From Metabacillus bambusae (GTDB lineage: Bacteria; Bacillota; Bacilli; Bacillales; Bacillaceae): a DNA stretch of 64,000 nucleotides. Shown here in pieces: positions 34,682 to 43,545 of the stretch. A program made the position numbers and the translations under genes. The stretch spans positions 124,001-188,000 of the forward strand of contig NZ_JAGDEL010000009.1 in NCBI RefSeq assembly GCF_017497975.1. Direction: 5' to 3'. Under the pieces are notes generated by a model. It worked only from the letters and a program-made list of their open reading frames with translations, had not been told where the DNA came from and ran no database searches. The first letter of the stretch is position 1. Every line of letters begins with the position of its first letter.

Positions 34682-34936
34682 ATGAAAAAAGAAATCGAAG
34701 AGCTGTACAATGAAGTGTACGAAACGATTGCAGACTACCATCTCAAATCACTCCAATATGCAAAACAGCTTTCAGAAAAGCCTGGAAGTCAGCGTGAGGA
34801 AGAGACTGAAAAGCTAGAGCGTATTGAATTTGCTCTGCAAGCTGCAAAGGATATTTTAGAAAATATGATGACCCCTGGGACAACCATGACAATCATGCAT
34901 CAGAAAGGCTCGATACAGATTGATTTGAATAAATGA
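34682..34936 (+). CDS. Small helical protein of unknown function
   Basis: An 84-residue, highly charged, mostly helical protein (coiled-coil-like about residues 1-60) without signal or membrane segment. GGGAGCGGAGG precedes the ATG. An imperfect dyad TTGTATGATAGTATACAA (34638-34655) overlaps its probable promoter region. No family is recognised. Confidence 0.65.
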   Translation: MKKEIEELYNEVYETIADYHLKSLQYAKQLSEKPGSQREEETEKLERIEFALQAAKDILENMMTPGTTMTIMHQKGSIQIDLNK

Positions 34937-34971
34937 AGGAATGAAAGTATAGAAAGGATAAACTTTTTGTA

Positions 34972-35105
34972 CTTAGTATTGGTGTCTAGCTCCAGCGCCT
35001 AGACCCTCGGGGGTATAAGCCACTCATGAATCGAAGACAATGAACGTCTTCTATTTCTGAGCGTCTTATGCTTGTCGGGTTTGATCAAGGCGCCCTGAGC
35101 TTTTC
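34972..35105. repeat. Dispersed repeat family A, copy 3
   Basis: Inverse orientation to copy 1: TTGGTGTCTAGCTCCAGCGCC at the left and GATCAAGGCGCCCTGAGC at the right, with an internal inverted repeat around AGACAATGAACGTCTTCT. It lies between the 84-residue gene and the convergent AraC gene. Confidence 0.72.
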
Positions 35106-35951
35106 TCATTTCCCCTGCCTAATCTCTCCAGGTGATTTACCCATAAGCTTGCGCGTTACTTTGTTTAAATAATTCGCATTTTTATAGCCAACTAATTGAG
35201 CAATTTCGTCAACCGAGTATTTCGTGTGTTGCAGAAGCTCAATCGATTTTTGCAGGCGAATATTTGTTAAATATTGAATAGGTGTTATGCCTGTTTCTTT
35301 TTTAAAAGTCCGTGTAAAGTGATATTTCGATAATTGTGAAGCATCAGCCATTTCTTCTGCCCCAATATCATCTTGATAGTAATTTCTTGCAAATAATGCC
35401 GCACTAATGACACCCTCTGACCAATCTTCCATTAGCTTATCACTATTTGAAAGATAGACATATAGCTCCATAATGAAATTGTAGGCTATGCTTGAACCTT
35501 CGTATGCATTGGTGATTTTTTTTTCTTTCGCAGCATCATAGATTTGTTTAACTAGCTTGATCGGAGTAGATTCAGGATGAAAACGCACAACTTGATTTGC
35601 AGAGTTTTTCACAAAATTCCAGCAGCGCTTTGCTTCATTTCCGTAAAGAGTTAAATAGATAAATTCCCACTTCACCGAATCCTTAGGTAAATAATAATGA
35701 TAGTTACTTGGGCTGCTAACAATAAATGCATGTCCTGCTTTTACTTGATGAATCTTTCCATCAATATTGATTTCACCATGTCCTGATAAAGTATATTGGA
35801 AGATATACTTTTCTTGATCCTTTCTCTCAGTTCCACTCCAATTATAAAGCGAAGAATGTTGCTCGTCCCATCCTACTGACCATATTTGGGCTACGTGATT
35901 GACATGTTGATCTGTAAACCGAAATGCGATGGCTCCAGTTTTCTTATCCAT
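35106..35951 (-). CDS. AraC-family regulator, probably of the gal operon
   Basis: A 281-residue regulator. The N-terminal part is a cupin-like sugar-binding domain (GHGEINIDGKIHQVKAGHAF). The C-terminal 100 residues hold two helix-turn-helix units (YHFTRTFKKETGITPIQYL and SVDEIAQLVGYKNANYLNKV). It is transcribed away from galK, so it likely senses galactose or a galactoside and activates galKET. That role is inferred from position; no operator was identified. Confidence 0.82.
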   Translation of the reverse strand: MDKKTGAIAFRFTDQHVNHVAQIWSVGWDEQHSSLYNWSGTERKDQEKYIFQYTLSGHGEINIDGKIHQVKAGHAFIVSSPSNYHYYLPKDSVKWEFIYLTLYGNEAKRCWNFVKNSANQVVRFHPESTPIKLVKQIYDAAKEKKITNAYEGSSIAYNFIMELYVYLSNSDKLMEDWSEGVISAALFARNYYQDDIGAEEMADASQLSKYHFTRTFKKETGITPIQYLTNIRLQKSIELLQHTKYSVDEIAQLVGYKNANYLNKVTRKLMGKSPGEIRQGK

Positions 35952-36220
35952 AGCAAAATAATCCCCTTTTTCTACCCTTTTTCTGAGCGCTGAAGCAAAA
36001 AAAGGGTGATTGTATAAAGTTGTTCTATTTTATAAGGTTATTAAACAATGATTTACTTAAGAGTGAAAGCAAACTTGAGCAAATATGTGCTAATTTCTCA
36101 ATTTAATTTTACCATTGTAACGAGTGAGAAGGAAATTTACAATTATAACTAATAAAGGATAATGATCTAGAAAAAAAAGGATAGTCTCTACTAAATAAGA
36201 TATAATGAAGGGTGATTTTC

Positions 36221-37390
36221 ATGCGGGAACAAATGATGGATCAATTTACAAAGCTATTTAACACAGGTAATGACGTTCGAACCTTTTTTGCACCTGGTCG
36301 AGTGAATTTAATTGGAGAGCACACTGATTATAATGGTGGTCATGTATTTCCTTGTGCACTAACATTTGGGACTTACGCTTTGGTAGCATTAAGAAATGAT
36401 CAAAAGATCCAAATGCATTCAATGAACTTCCCTGATGTTGGCATCATTTCTTTTTCAATTGATGAAGGGCTAGCCTTTAAGAAAGAACATGATTGGGCAA
36501 ATTATCCAAAGGGTGTTATAAAGGAATTTGTTGATAAAGGTGTAAACTTAGATCAGGGCTTTGATGTATTATTCTATGGCAATATTCCAAATGGAGCAGG
36601 TTTATCCTCCTCTGCCTCAATCGAACTTGCTACAGCTGTTATCCTACAAGGTATTTATGAAACAAACTTCTCAACTGTTGAACTTGTAAAAATGAGTCAG
36701 CATGCTGAAAATGAATTTATCGGGGTAAGCTGTGGAATTATGGATCAATTTGCGATTGGGATGGGCAAGGAAAATAATGCGATATTATTGAATTGTCAAA
36801 CCTTAGAGTATAAATATAGTCCGATCCTGCTTAAGGATGCATCTCTTGTCATAGCAAATACAAATAAACGTAGAACACTAGCGGATTCAAAATATAATGA
36901 ACGACGTTCTGAATGTGAGCGTGCTCTAGAGGATTTACAAAAGGAGCTTCCAATTCAATCATTAGGAGATTTAACACCAGAGCAATTTGAGGGCAATAGC
37001 CATTTCATTCGTAATGACATTGATCGAAAGCGTGCAAAGCATGCTGTTTATGAAAATGCGCGTACCATTCAAGCGGTAGAGAAGCTCCAAGAAGGAGATA
37101 TAGCGAGCTTTGGGAAGCTAATGTGTGATTCTCATACTTCGTTAAGAGATGACTATGAAGTAACAGGTTTTGAATTAGATACATTGGTTGAAGCTGCGAT
37201 GAATCAGTCTGGTGTCATTGGTTCGCGAATGACTGGAGCAGGCTTTGGTGGTTGTACAGTATCAATTGTTGAAAATGATAAGATAGAGGCGTTTATTGAA
37301 GAAGTAGGAAAAAGCTACAATGAAAAAACAGGCTTAACAGCCGAATTTTATGTAGCCAATGTAGGCGATGGCGCAAAAGAGATAAAATGA
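36221..37390 (+). CDS. galK: Galactokinase
   Basis: A 389-residue GHMP kinase. The galactokinase signature GRVNLIGEHTDYNGG is near residue 30, the ATP loop GAGLSSSASIE near 125, and GSRMTGAGFGGC near 340. It phosphorylates galactose at C1, the first Leloir step. ATG 36221 follows GAAGGGT; the GTG at 36212 lies inside that site. TATAAT at 36201-36206 is a possible -10, with no clear -35, as expected for activator control. galE follows after 18 bp. Confidence 0.94.
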   Translation: MREQMMDQFTKLFNTGNDVRTFFAPGRVNLIGEHTDYNGGHVFPCALTFGTYALVALRNDQKIQMHSMNFPDVGIISFSIDEGLAFKKEHDWANYPKGVIKEFVDKGVNLDQGFDVLFYGNIPNGAGLSSSASIELATAVILQGIYETNFSTVELVKMSQHAENEFIGVSCGIMDQFAIGMGKENNAILLNCQTLEYKYSPILLKDASLVIANTNKRRTLADSKYNERRSECERALEDLQKELPIQSLGDLTPEQFEGNSHFIRNDIDRKRAKHAVYENARTIQAVEKLQEGDIASFGKLMCDSHTSLRDDYEVTGFELDTLVEAAMNQSGVIGSRMTGAGFGGCTVSIVENDKIEAFIEEVGKSYNEKTGLTAEFYVANVGDGAKEIK

Positions 37391-37408
37391 TAAATTGGAG
37401 GTAAAAGC

Positions 37409-38398
37409 ATGGCAGTATTAGTATGTGGTGGAGCAGGTTATATCGGAAGTCACACAGTATCAGAGCTTTTAGATCGTAATGAAGAGGTTATTGTTGTTGA
37501 TAATCTTCAAAAAGGCCATAAACCAGCTGTTTTAGAAGGTGCAAAGCTTTATTCAGGGGATTTACGTGATGAAGTTTTCCTAAAAAATGTTTTTAAAGAA
37601 AATGAGATTGAAGCAGTCATTCATTTTGCAGCAGATTCACTTGTTGGTGAAAGTGTTGAGAAGCCTCTTCAATACTATGATAACAATGTATATGGAACAA
37701 TGTGTCTTTTAAAGGTCATGACAGAATTCGGTGTTAAGAAAATTGTCTTTTCTTCAACAGCAGCAACTTATGGAGAGGCAGAAAATATTCCAATTTTAGA
37801 AACTGACCCAACTGTTCCAACAAATCCATATGGAGAAACAAAACTTGCCGTTGAAAAAATGCTGAAATGGAGTCAGCAAGCATATGGACTGAATTATGTT
37901 GTTCTTCGATACTTTAATGTTGCTGGTGCACATATGGAAGGAAAGCTTGGGGAAGATCATCAGCCTGAAACACATTTAATCCCGATCATTTTACAAGTAG
38001 CACTAGGAGATCGCGAAAAAATCATGATTTTCGGTGATGATTATAACACAGTTGACGGTACTTGTATTCGTGATTATATTCACGTAACAGACTTGGCTGA
38101 TGCGCATATCTTAGCAATCGATAAGCTTCGTAAAGATAACGAAAGTGCTACCTATAACCTAGGGAATGGAAATGGCTTTTCTGTTAAAGAAGTCATCGAG
38201 ACAGCAAGAAAGGTAACAGGTCATCCAATTCCAGCAGAAGTAGCACCTCGTCGTGCAGGCGATCCAGCAATCTTAATCGCTTCATCTGAAAAAGCAATCA
38301 ATGAGCTTGGCTGGAAACCGAAATATGCTGATCTTCACACGATGATTGAGAGTGCTTGGAACTGGTTCCAAAAGCATCCAAGCGGTTACGAAAAATAA
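37409..38398 (+). CDS. galE: UDP-glucose 4-epimerase
   Basis: A 329-residue short-chain dehydrogenase/reductase. NAD binding motif GGAGYIGSH is at the N-terminus, the catalytic Ser in FSSTAATYG near 120, and the Tyr-Lys pair in YGETK near 146. It interconverts UDP-galactose and UDP-glucose. It is the second gene of galK-galE-galT, with TGGAGG upstream. A family B repeat separates it from galT. Confidence 0.94.
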   Translation: MAVLVCGGAGYIGSHTVSELLDRNEEVIVVDNLQKGHKPAVLEGAKLYSGDLRDEVFLKNVFKENEIEAVIHFAADSLVGESVEKPLQYYDNNVYGTMCLLKVMTEFGVKKIVFSSTAATYGEAENIPILETDPTVPTNPYGETKLAVEKMLKWSQQAYGLNYVVLRYFNVAGAHMEGKLGEDHQPETHLIPIILQVALGDREKIMIFGDDYNTVDGTCIRDYIHVTDLADAHILAIDKLRKDNESATYNLGNGNGFSVKEVIETARKVTGHPIPAEVAPRRAGDPAILIASSEKAINELGWKPKYADLHTMIESAWNWFQKHPSGYEK

Positions 38399-38466
38399 GG
38401 TTATACTAAAAAAGGGAATAGCGGGTATATTGTTAATACTTGCTATTTCCAAATTTTTGAAGATAA

Positions 38467-38604
38467 GGCTCTGTTAAAGCTCACTATTGATTTTGGCACT
38501 TTGTTGATTGGAACGTATACGTGAGACTCCTGCGGGAGGCTCACGGACCGCCCGAGAAAAGCGAACGCCTGCAGCGGAAATCAACAACCAAGTATAACAG
38601 AACC
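38467..38604. repeat. MITE-like family B copy between galE and galT
   Basis: About 138 bp with inverted ends GGCTCTGTTA and TAACAGAACC. The centre holds GTGAGACTCCTGCGGGAGG, GCTCACGGACCGCCCG and GCGAACGCCTGCAGCGG. It is the apparent full-length relative of the deleted copy at 16370-16452. It sits within the gal operon and could form a stable hairpin in its mRNA. Confidence 0.8.
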
Positions 38605-38651
38605 AAAGATGAAAAAGCTCATGCTTGTAAATGCCACGAGGGGATGATTAT

Positions 38652-40184
38652 ATGTCTATCAATATATATCTAGAAATCGAACGACTGCTGCAATTCGGAC
38701 GTAAAAAGCAACTCATTTCAGAGTGGGACGTAGATTTAACTCGTAACAAGCTTCTAGAAGTTTTACAATTAAATGATTTTAAAGCGGTTACGGTAGAAGA
38801 CGAGGAGCTTTCCTCACCTGTTCCTATATTAGAGAATATTCTGGATTGGGCTGTCCTGAATGAACGTTTACTCGAAAACACTGTAACCTATCGTGATTTA
38901 CTCGATACAAAGCTAATGGGATGTCTTGTTCAATCACAAGGTGAAATCATTCGAAACTTTCAAACGACTGTTGACCAATATGGACCAGAAAAAGCAACAG
39001 GGGCCTTTTACCAGTTTTCGCAAGATGTTCATTATATACGAACAGATCGTATCGCTAAAAATGAAAAATGGCTTGCTAAAACTGAATATGGTGACCTACA
39101 GATGACAATTAACTTGTCTAAACCTGAGAAGGACCCTGTTGCCATTGCAGCTGCTCGTAACTTACAAAAAAGTGAGTATCCAACATGTCTGCTTTGTAAG
39201 GAGAATGTGGGCTATGCTGGACGCCTAGATCACCCAGCAAGACAGAATCATCGCATTATCCCGGTAAGCTTAAATGATGAACAGTGGTTTTTTCAGTTTT
39301 CTCCGTATGTGTATTACAATGAACATGCGATTGTCTTTTCAGGAGAGCATAAACCGATGAAGATCTCCAAGGAAAGTTTTACGAAGCTACTTCATTTCGT
39401 TGAGCAGTATCCTCACTATTTTCTTGGTTCTAATGCTGATTTACCAATTGTAGGTGGCTCAATTTTAAGTCACGATCACTTCCAGGGTGGGCATCATACC
39501 TTTCCAATGGAGGTTGCAGAGGTTGAATACTCCTTCAAGCTAGACAAATATTCAAGCGTTGAGTTAGGAATTGTAAAATGGCCAATGTCTGTGTTGAGAC
39601 TGCAAGGAACGAATCAGCAGGATCTGATCAATGCAGCAGATGAAATTTTGCAGGAATGGAAGAATTATAGTGATGAATCAGTTGAGATTTTAGCCTTTTC
39701 TGGGGAAACTCCGCATAATACAATTACTCCGATCGCAAGAAGAAGAGGAAATCTGTTTGAACTTGATTTAGTGCTACGTAATAACCGAACAAATGATGAA
39801 CACCCATTTGGGATTTATCATCCACATCAAGAGGTTCATCATATTAAAAAAGAGAACATTGGTTTAATTGAGGTAATGGGCTTAGCTGTATTACCTGGCA
39901 GACTACTAGATGAACTAAAAAAATTAGCCGATGTCCTTGGTGAAGATAAGGAAATGTCTATTATTTTAGATGATCCTGACTTAAACAAACACTATGACTG
40001 GGCAACACGTATGAAAAAGAAATACCCAAATTTGGATCAAACAAATAGCTATCAACTATTGCTAGAAGAAGTAGGCCAAGTGTTTGCGACAATTTTGGAG
40101 CATGCCGGTGTATTTAAACGCGACAAATCAGGTCAACAAGGCTTTTTGCGTTTTATTGAAGAGCTTCAGAAAAAAATAAACTAA
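38652..40184 (+). CDS. galT: UDP-glucose--hexose-1-phosphate uridylyltransferase (class II)
   Basis: A 510-residue class II GalT of the type found in Bacillus, close to the B. subtilis length. The catalytic histidine region GGSILSHDHFQGGHH lies near residue 275. It exchanges UMP between UDP-glucose and galactose-1-phosphate. ATG 38652 has GAGGGGA 9 nt upstream; the longer frame from 38631 starts without one. It completes the Leloir pathway of galK-galE-galT. Confidence 0.93.
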   Translation: MSINIYLEIERLLQFGRKKQLISEWDVDLTRNKLLEVLQLNDFKAVTVEDEELSSPVPILENILDWAVLNERLLENTVTYRDLLDTKLMGCLVQSQGEIIRNFQTTVDQYGPEKATGAFYQFSQDVHYIRTDRIAKNEKWLAKTEYGDLQMTINLSKPEKDPVAIAAARNLQKSEYPTCLLCKENVGYAGRLDHPARQNHRIIPVSLNDEQWFFQFSPYVYYNEHAIVFSGEHKPMKISKESFTKLLHFVEQYPHYFLGSNADLPIVGGSILSHDHFQGGHHTFPMEVAEVEYSFKLDKYSSVELGIVKWPMSVLRLQGTNQQDLINAADEILQEWKNYSDESVEILAFSGETPHNTITPIARRRGNLFELDLVLRNNRTNDEHPFGIYHPHQEVHHIKKENIGLIEVMGLAVLPGRLLDELKKLADVLGEDKEMSIILDDPDLNKHYDWATRMKKKYPNLDQTNSYQLLLEEVGQVFATILEHAGVFKRDKSGQQGFLRFIEELQKKIN

Positions 40185-40262
40185 AGTGAATTTGCTAGTA
40201 TAAGATAATTGTATAGTGGTGATAATGTTAGTAATCCCCCCCTAATCTTTATATAATGTATG

Positions 40263-40292
40263 GCCTCCTTACCTGTAAGGAGGCATTTTTTT
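40263..40292 (+). terminator. Terminator of the gal operon
   Basis: Perfect 9-bp stem GCCTCCTTA with TAAGGAGGC, loop CCTG, then a T-run. Confidence 0.88.
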
Positions 40293-40301
40293 GTCGTTTA
40301 G

Positions 40302-40425
40302 GAAATTATAAAATTCTTGAACTGTGGATAAGCGCACGACATCCAGCTCCAGCGCCCAGCGACTAGTGGACTCCCCTCACCTCTGTACGATAAGTCAACA
40401 TCGACGCTTGCGCTTTTGTTCTTTA
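40302..40425. repeat. Dispersed repeat family A, copy 4 (internal deletion)
   Basis: Left end GGAAATTATAAAATTC, then CTGTGGATAAGCGC, CATCCAGCTCCAGCGCCC and right end GACGCTTGCGCTTTTGTTC. The centre is replaced by unrelated or deleted sequence. It contains an exact DnaA-box-like 9-mer, TGTGGATAA, at 40323-40331. Nothing else is seen between here and 40597. Confidence 0.68.
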
Positions 40426-40597
40426 GGAAGAAAAATGGTTCAATCATACTGGAGCGCTTACATTTTATAGAGGGAAAAAGAAGTATAATTTTTACCTCTT
40501 TTCTCTTTATTTTGACGTAAGGATCATTTACAATAAAATTTATCTGTAAGAAACACTTACAAACTAATTGCAATTTCGTATAGTGTAGGGGGATCTA

Positions 40598-41155
40598 ATG
40601 AATATCGAAAAAATGAGGAGAACCGAGGTTAGCTCATTACCTCTTGGGTTCGGTACATATATAAAAAAAATGAAGGGTGAAGCCACGTTTAAATCCAACT
40701 TAAACTATGTGGATTTAATGATTTCAGCAGTCGGTGGTCTTGTTGCGATGAGCATTATTAGTATGATTGCCATATCTCTTGGCTATCCTATGGTTCTTGG
40801 TCCAATTGGAGCTAGCTGTTTATTAATCTTCGGGGCACATAATGGTCCATTTTCACAACCACGACATATCATCGGTGGTCATTTCATTGCAACCTTTGCA
40901 TCTCTTGCGATATGGGATATGTTCGGTCGGAGTTTTTTGACTATTGGGATAACTTTAGCTGTCGCGATTATCATAATGTTCTTAACGAACACGATTCATC
41001 CTCCAGCTGCGGCAAGTGCTATTGTCGCAATAAATACTGGAGCAGGCTGGGGATTAATGCTAAGTATTTTATTGTGTAGTGTACTTTTAGTCTTAATGTC
41101 CTTACTTTATAATAATTTATTTCAATCAAGACAATATCCTAAGCACTGGATATAA
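40598..41155 (+). CDS. HPP family membrane protein
   Basis: A 185-residue membrane protein with four to five hydrophobic segments. It has the HPP-family motifs GPIGASCLLIFG, QPRHIIGGH and the name-giving THIHPP-like segment, here NTIHPPAAASA. In cyanobacteria and plant chloroplasts, HPP proteins transport nitrite. In this window it is 30 kb from the nas genes, so a nitrite role is only a hint. GTAGGGGG precedes the ATG. It is monocistronic. Confidence 0.82.
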   Translation: MNIEKMRRTEVSSLPLGFGTYIKKMKGEATFKSNLNYVDLMISAVGGLVAMSIISMIAISLGYPMVLGPIGASCLLIFGAHNGPFSQPRHIIGGHFIATFASLAIWDMFGRSFLTIGITLAVAIIIMFLTNTIHPPAAASAIVAINTGAGWGLMLSILLCSVLLVLMSLLYNNLFQSRQYPKHWI

Positions 41156-41157
41156 GA

Positions 41158-41179
41158 AAGGCTGCCTAATGGCAGCCTT
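41158..41179 (+). terminator. Hairpin after the HPP gene, probable terminator
   Basis: Perfect 9-bp stem AAGGCTGCC with GGCAGCCTT, loop TAAT, directly after the stop codon. No T-run follows, so termination may be weak. Confidence 0.6.
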
Positions 41180-41189
41180 AACTCTAGCA

Positions 41190-41353
41190 AAAAAAATAAA
41201 ACTCTAGTACTGTGGATAGTCGCTTTGACATCCAGCTCCAGCGCCTAGACCCTCTTGGTTCTACAGCCACTCATGAATTGAAGGTAAAAAACACCTTCTA
41301 TTCATGAGCGTCTTATTTGCCCGAGGCTGTTCAAGGCGCTTGCGCTTTTGTTC
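41190..41353. repeat. Dispersed repeat family A, copy 5 (full length)
   Basis: About 164 bp: CTAGTACTGTGGATAGTCGC, CATCCAGCTCCAGCGCCTAG, an internal hairpin (CCACTCATGAATTGAAGGT with ACCTTCTATTCATGAG), then TTCAAGGCGCTTGCGCTTTT. It closely matches copy 7 at 59050. It ends at the stop codon of the convergent stress-protein gene. Confidence 0.78.
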
Positions 41354-41354
41354 A

Positions 41355-41669
41355 TTACTGTGTAACAATAACAACCTTACCTTCGTCCAATTCTTCCTCA
41401 AGTCGCATAGCTTCAGTATCGCTAACACCTAATGATGTCATTCTTGCACGAAGCTCGTCACCACGTGAACGGAACGCATTCGCCATCTTATCAAAAAGAC
41501 CTTCTTCTTTTAAGCCGATATTATTTGTGTCCGTATTCTCTGTTAAATGCTTGGAGCGAGTTGTATCATGAGCAAATAAATAGATGTCATCCTTTGTAAA
41601 TCCTTGAACTTCTAAGTTTCTAATTGTTTCTGTAGCATGTACACCATTTTCAACAACATATGTTTTCAT
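41355..41669 (-). CDS. YflT-domain general stress protein
   Basis: A 104-residue soluble protein of the YflT/general stress protein 17M family. The N-terminal half resembles YVVENGVHATETIRNLEVQG followed by DIYLFAHD, and the C-terminus is acidic and ends GKVVIVTQ. In B. subtilis these proteins belong to the sigma-B regulon with unknown biochemical role. AAGGAGATG precedes the ATG, and a near-ideal sigma-B promoter lies 36-60 bp upstream, which supports the call. Confidence 0.8.
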   Translation of the reverse strand: MKTYVVENGVHATETIRNLEVQGFTKDDIYLFAHDTTRSKHLTENTDTNNIGLKEEGLFDKMANAFRSRGDELRARMTSLGVSDTEAMRLEEELDEGKVVIVTQ

Positions 41670-41704
41670 GATCTTTTCATCTCCTTTTTGTTGATAGTTT
41701 GATA

Positions 41705-41729
41705 ATACCCTCCTGTTTTAACAGAAAAC
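41705..41729 (-). promoter_or_regulatory. Sigma-B promoter of the YflT-like gene
   Basis: On the minus strand GTTTTC (41729-41724), a 13-bp spacer, and GGGTAT (41710-41705) match the sigma-B consensus GTTTNN-N12-14-GGGWAW. This implies induction by general stress. Confidence 0.8.
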
Positions 41730-41827
41730 CTTGTGAAGAAAAAATGAGAAGAAAGTCATATGTAATCTTTTCCTATAAAAACTGCTATTCACTTTGTTAA
41801 AATAAAGATAGACCTGAGGTGATACTT

Positions 41828-42637
41828 ATGAAAATATCAATTGTCATTGCAACCTATAATAGGATAACAGAACTAGCAGAGCTTCTAGAATCGATCCATA
41901 AGCAAACTGTTGCACCGTATGAAATTATTATCGTAAATGATGCAGGAGAAACGATCACACCATTAGTCGAGTTATATAAGGAAATGCCGATTAAGGCGAT
42001 TGAGCTAGAGGAAAATGTTAAGCATGTTCACGCTAGAAATATTGGTGTAAATTATGTAACAGGTGATGTAATTATGCTCTGTGATGACGATGATTTCTTA
42101 ACAGAAAACCATATCAAGCAAATACAAAATGAACTAAAGACCGCAGACTTTGTTTATTCTGATGCAGAAATTGTCAGCTTTGAAACGAAAAAGAATATGC
42201 GTTTTCCTTTGGCTAGACGTACATTCGCATATCATTATGATCTCCAAGCGATGAGGGAATTTTCAACCTATATTCCATCAGGCAGTGCTTATAAGAAAGA
42301 ACTCCATGATCAAATTGGTTTATTTGACCCTGAGGTGCATAACTATTGGGATTGGGACTTTTTCTTACGAGCTGCTAAAGTATGTCGTGTCAAAAGAATG
42401 CCGATAGCAAGTGTCATCTATGCATTTGCCGAAAATGGAAATAATCAATCAGCAGACCTAACCAATAACAGAAAATACTATTTAGACAAATTATGTGATA
42501 AGCATCAATTAGGAGACTTACCGACGAAAAACTTTTTTGTGCTTTTAGAAGAGCCTGCAATGAAGGAACGTGAAGCAGACACAGAGATTGTTTGGGATGG
42601 CAAACCTCTTCGTTCACGAATAGTAGAACAGGAGTGA
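41828..42637 (+). CDS. ywdF: Family 2 glycosyltransferase (YwdF-like)
   Basis: A 269-residue GT-A fold glycosyltransferase. It begins ISIVIATYNRITELAELLES and has the metal-binding DxD motif in LCDDDDFLTENH near residue 80. B. subtilis YwdF has nearly the same length and also precedes ung. The acceptor sugar or polymer is unknown. GAGGTGA precedes ATG 41828; the longer frame at 41819 begins within that site. It is 5 bp from ung, so the two are co-transcribed. Confidence 0.85.
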   Translation: MKISIVIATYNRITELAELLESIHKQTVAPYEIIIVNDAGETITPLVELYKEMPIKAIELEENVKHVHARNIGVNYVTGDVIMLCDDDDFLTENHIKQIQNELKTADFVYSDAEIVSFETKKNMRFPLARRTFAYHYDLQAMREFSTYIPSGSAYKKELHDQIGLFDPEVHNYWDWDFFLRAAKVCRVKRMPIASVIYAFAENGNNQSADLTNNRKYYLDKLCDKHQLGDLPTKNFFVLLEEPAMKEREADTEIVWDGKPLRSRIVEQE

Positions 42638-42642
42638 AACAG

Positions 42643-43320
42643 GTGAAGCAATTAGTAAAGAATGATTGGTCAAACTTATTAAATGATCAATTTGAACAAC
42701 CATATTTTAAACAACTCACACAATTTTTACACGAACAATATAACGAAGAAACCGTTTTTCCAAATCGTGAGCATATTTTCGAAGCGTTGAATAAAACTCC
42801 TTATGAGGCTGTAAAAGCAGTTATATTGGGACAAGATCCATACCATGGTGACGGACAAGCTCAGGGCTTAAGCTTTTCTGTTCAGCCAGATGTAAAGCTT
42901 CCCCCCTCACTTCGGAATATTTTTATTGAGCTCCAAGAAGATATAAGCTGTAATCCACCTGCGAATGGTTCATTATTAAAATGGGCAAATGAAGGTGTAT
43001 TGTTATTAAACACAGTACTAACTGTTAAAAAAGGTGTAGCTAATTCCCATAAAGGTCAAGGCTGGGAACAATTCACAGATGAAATCATCAAACGATTGAA
43101 CAAGCGTGAACAACCGATTGTTTTTATTTTATGGGGAAAACATGCTGGGGAGAAGAAGCGATTTATTACATCGCCTCAACATCTAATAATCGAGTCTCCA
43201 CATCCTAGCCCATTCTCAGCTAGAAAAGGTTTTTTTGGAAGTAAACCATTCTCTAAAACAAATGATTATTTAAAACAGTGTAAAGTGAAAGAAATTGATT
43301 GGTGCTTAGATGAGAGTTAG
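42643..43320 (+). CDS. ung: Uracil-DNA glycosylase
   Basis: A 225-residue family 1 UDG, the exact B. subtilis length. The catalytic water-activating Asp65 is in GQDPYHGDGQAQG, and the minor-groove loop HPSPFSA lies near residue 187. It removes uracil from DNA in base-excision repair. The start is GTG at 42643 with AGGAG 8 nt upstream, which overlaps the end of ywdF. It is followed by a small cysteine-rich gene. Confidence 0.96.
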   Translation: MKQLVKNDWSNLLNDQFEQPYFKQLTQFLHEQYNEETVFPNREHIFEALNKTPYEAVKAVILGQDPYHGDGQAQGLSFSVQPDVKLPPSLRNIFIELQEDISCNPPANGSLLKWANEGVLLLNTVLTVKKGVANSHKGQGWEQFTDEIIKRLNKREQPIVFILWGKHAGEKKRFITSPQHLIIESPHPSPFSARKGFFGSKPFSKTNDYLKQCKVKEIDWCLDES

Positions 43321-43346
43321 TTTTTCATAAAGGAGTTAAAAAATAA

Positions 43347-43526
43347 GTGAAAGAGGCAACAGTAAATTGCATAAAGTGTAAGCATTTTTATGTCACATGG
43401 GACGCCAAGTTTCCCAATGGTTGTCGTGCATACGGATTTAAATCAGCAAGTAGACCAGCCATTATGGTAATGAAATCCTCAGGTATCACCTGCCTTAAAT
43501 ATGAACAGAAGTCAAATAAGCCTTAA
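43347..43526 (+). CDS. Small four-cysteine protein downstream of ung
   Basis: A 59-residue protein starting at GTG 43347 with AAAGGAG 11 nt upstream. Cys8 and Cys11 (NCIKCKHFYVTWD), Cys26 (NGCRAYGF) and Cys49 (ITCLKYE) look like a small zinc- or metal-binding site. Its end overlaps the untranslated leader of ywdI. The close spacing to ung (26 bp) suggests co-transcription and perhaps a role in DNA repair, but no function is shown. It is easily missed because of its size and GTG start. Confidence 0.72.
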   Translation: MKEATVNCIKCKHFYVTWDAKFPNGCRAYGFKSASRPAIMVMKSSGITCLKYEQKSNKP

Positions 43527-43545
43527 ACCGGAGGAGGTACTAACA

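Noticed and set aside
36062-36090. TGAAAGCAAACTTG considered as a cre site for galK
   Set aside because: About four mismatches to the cre consensus; too weak.
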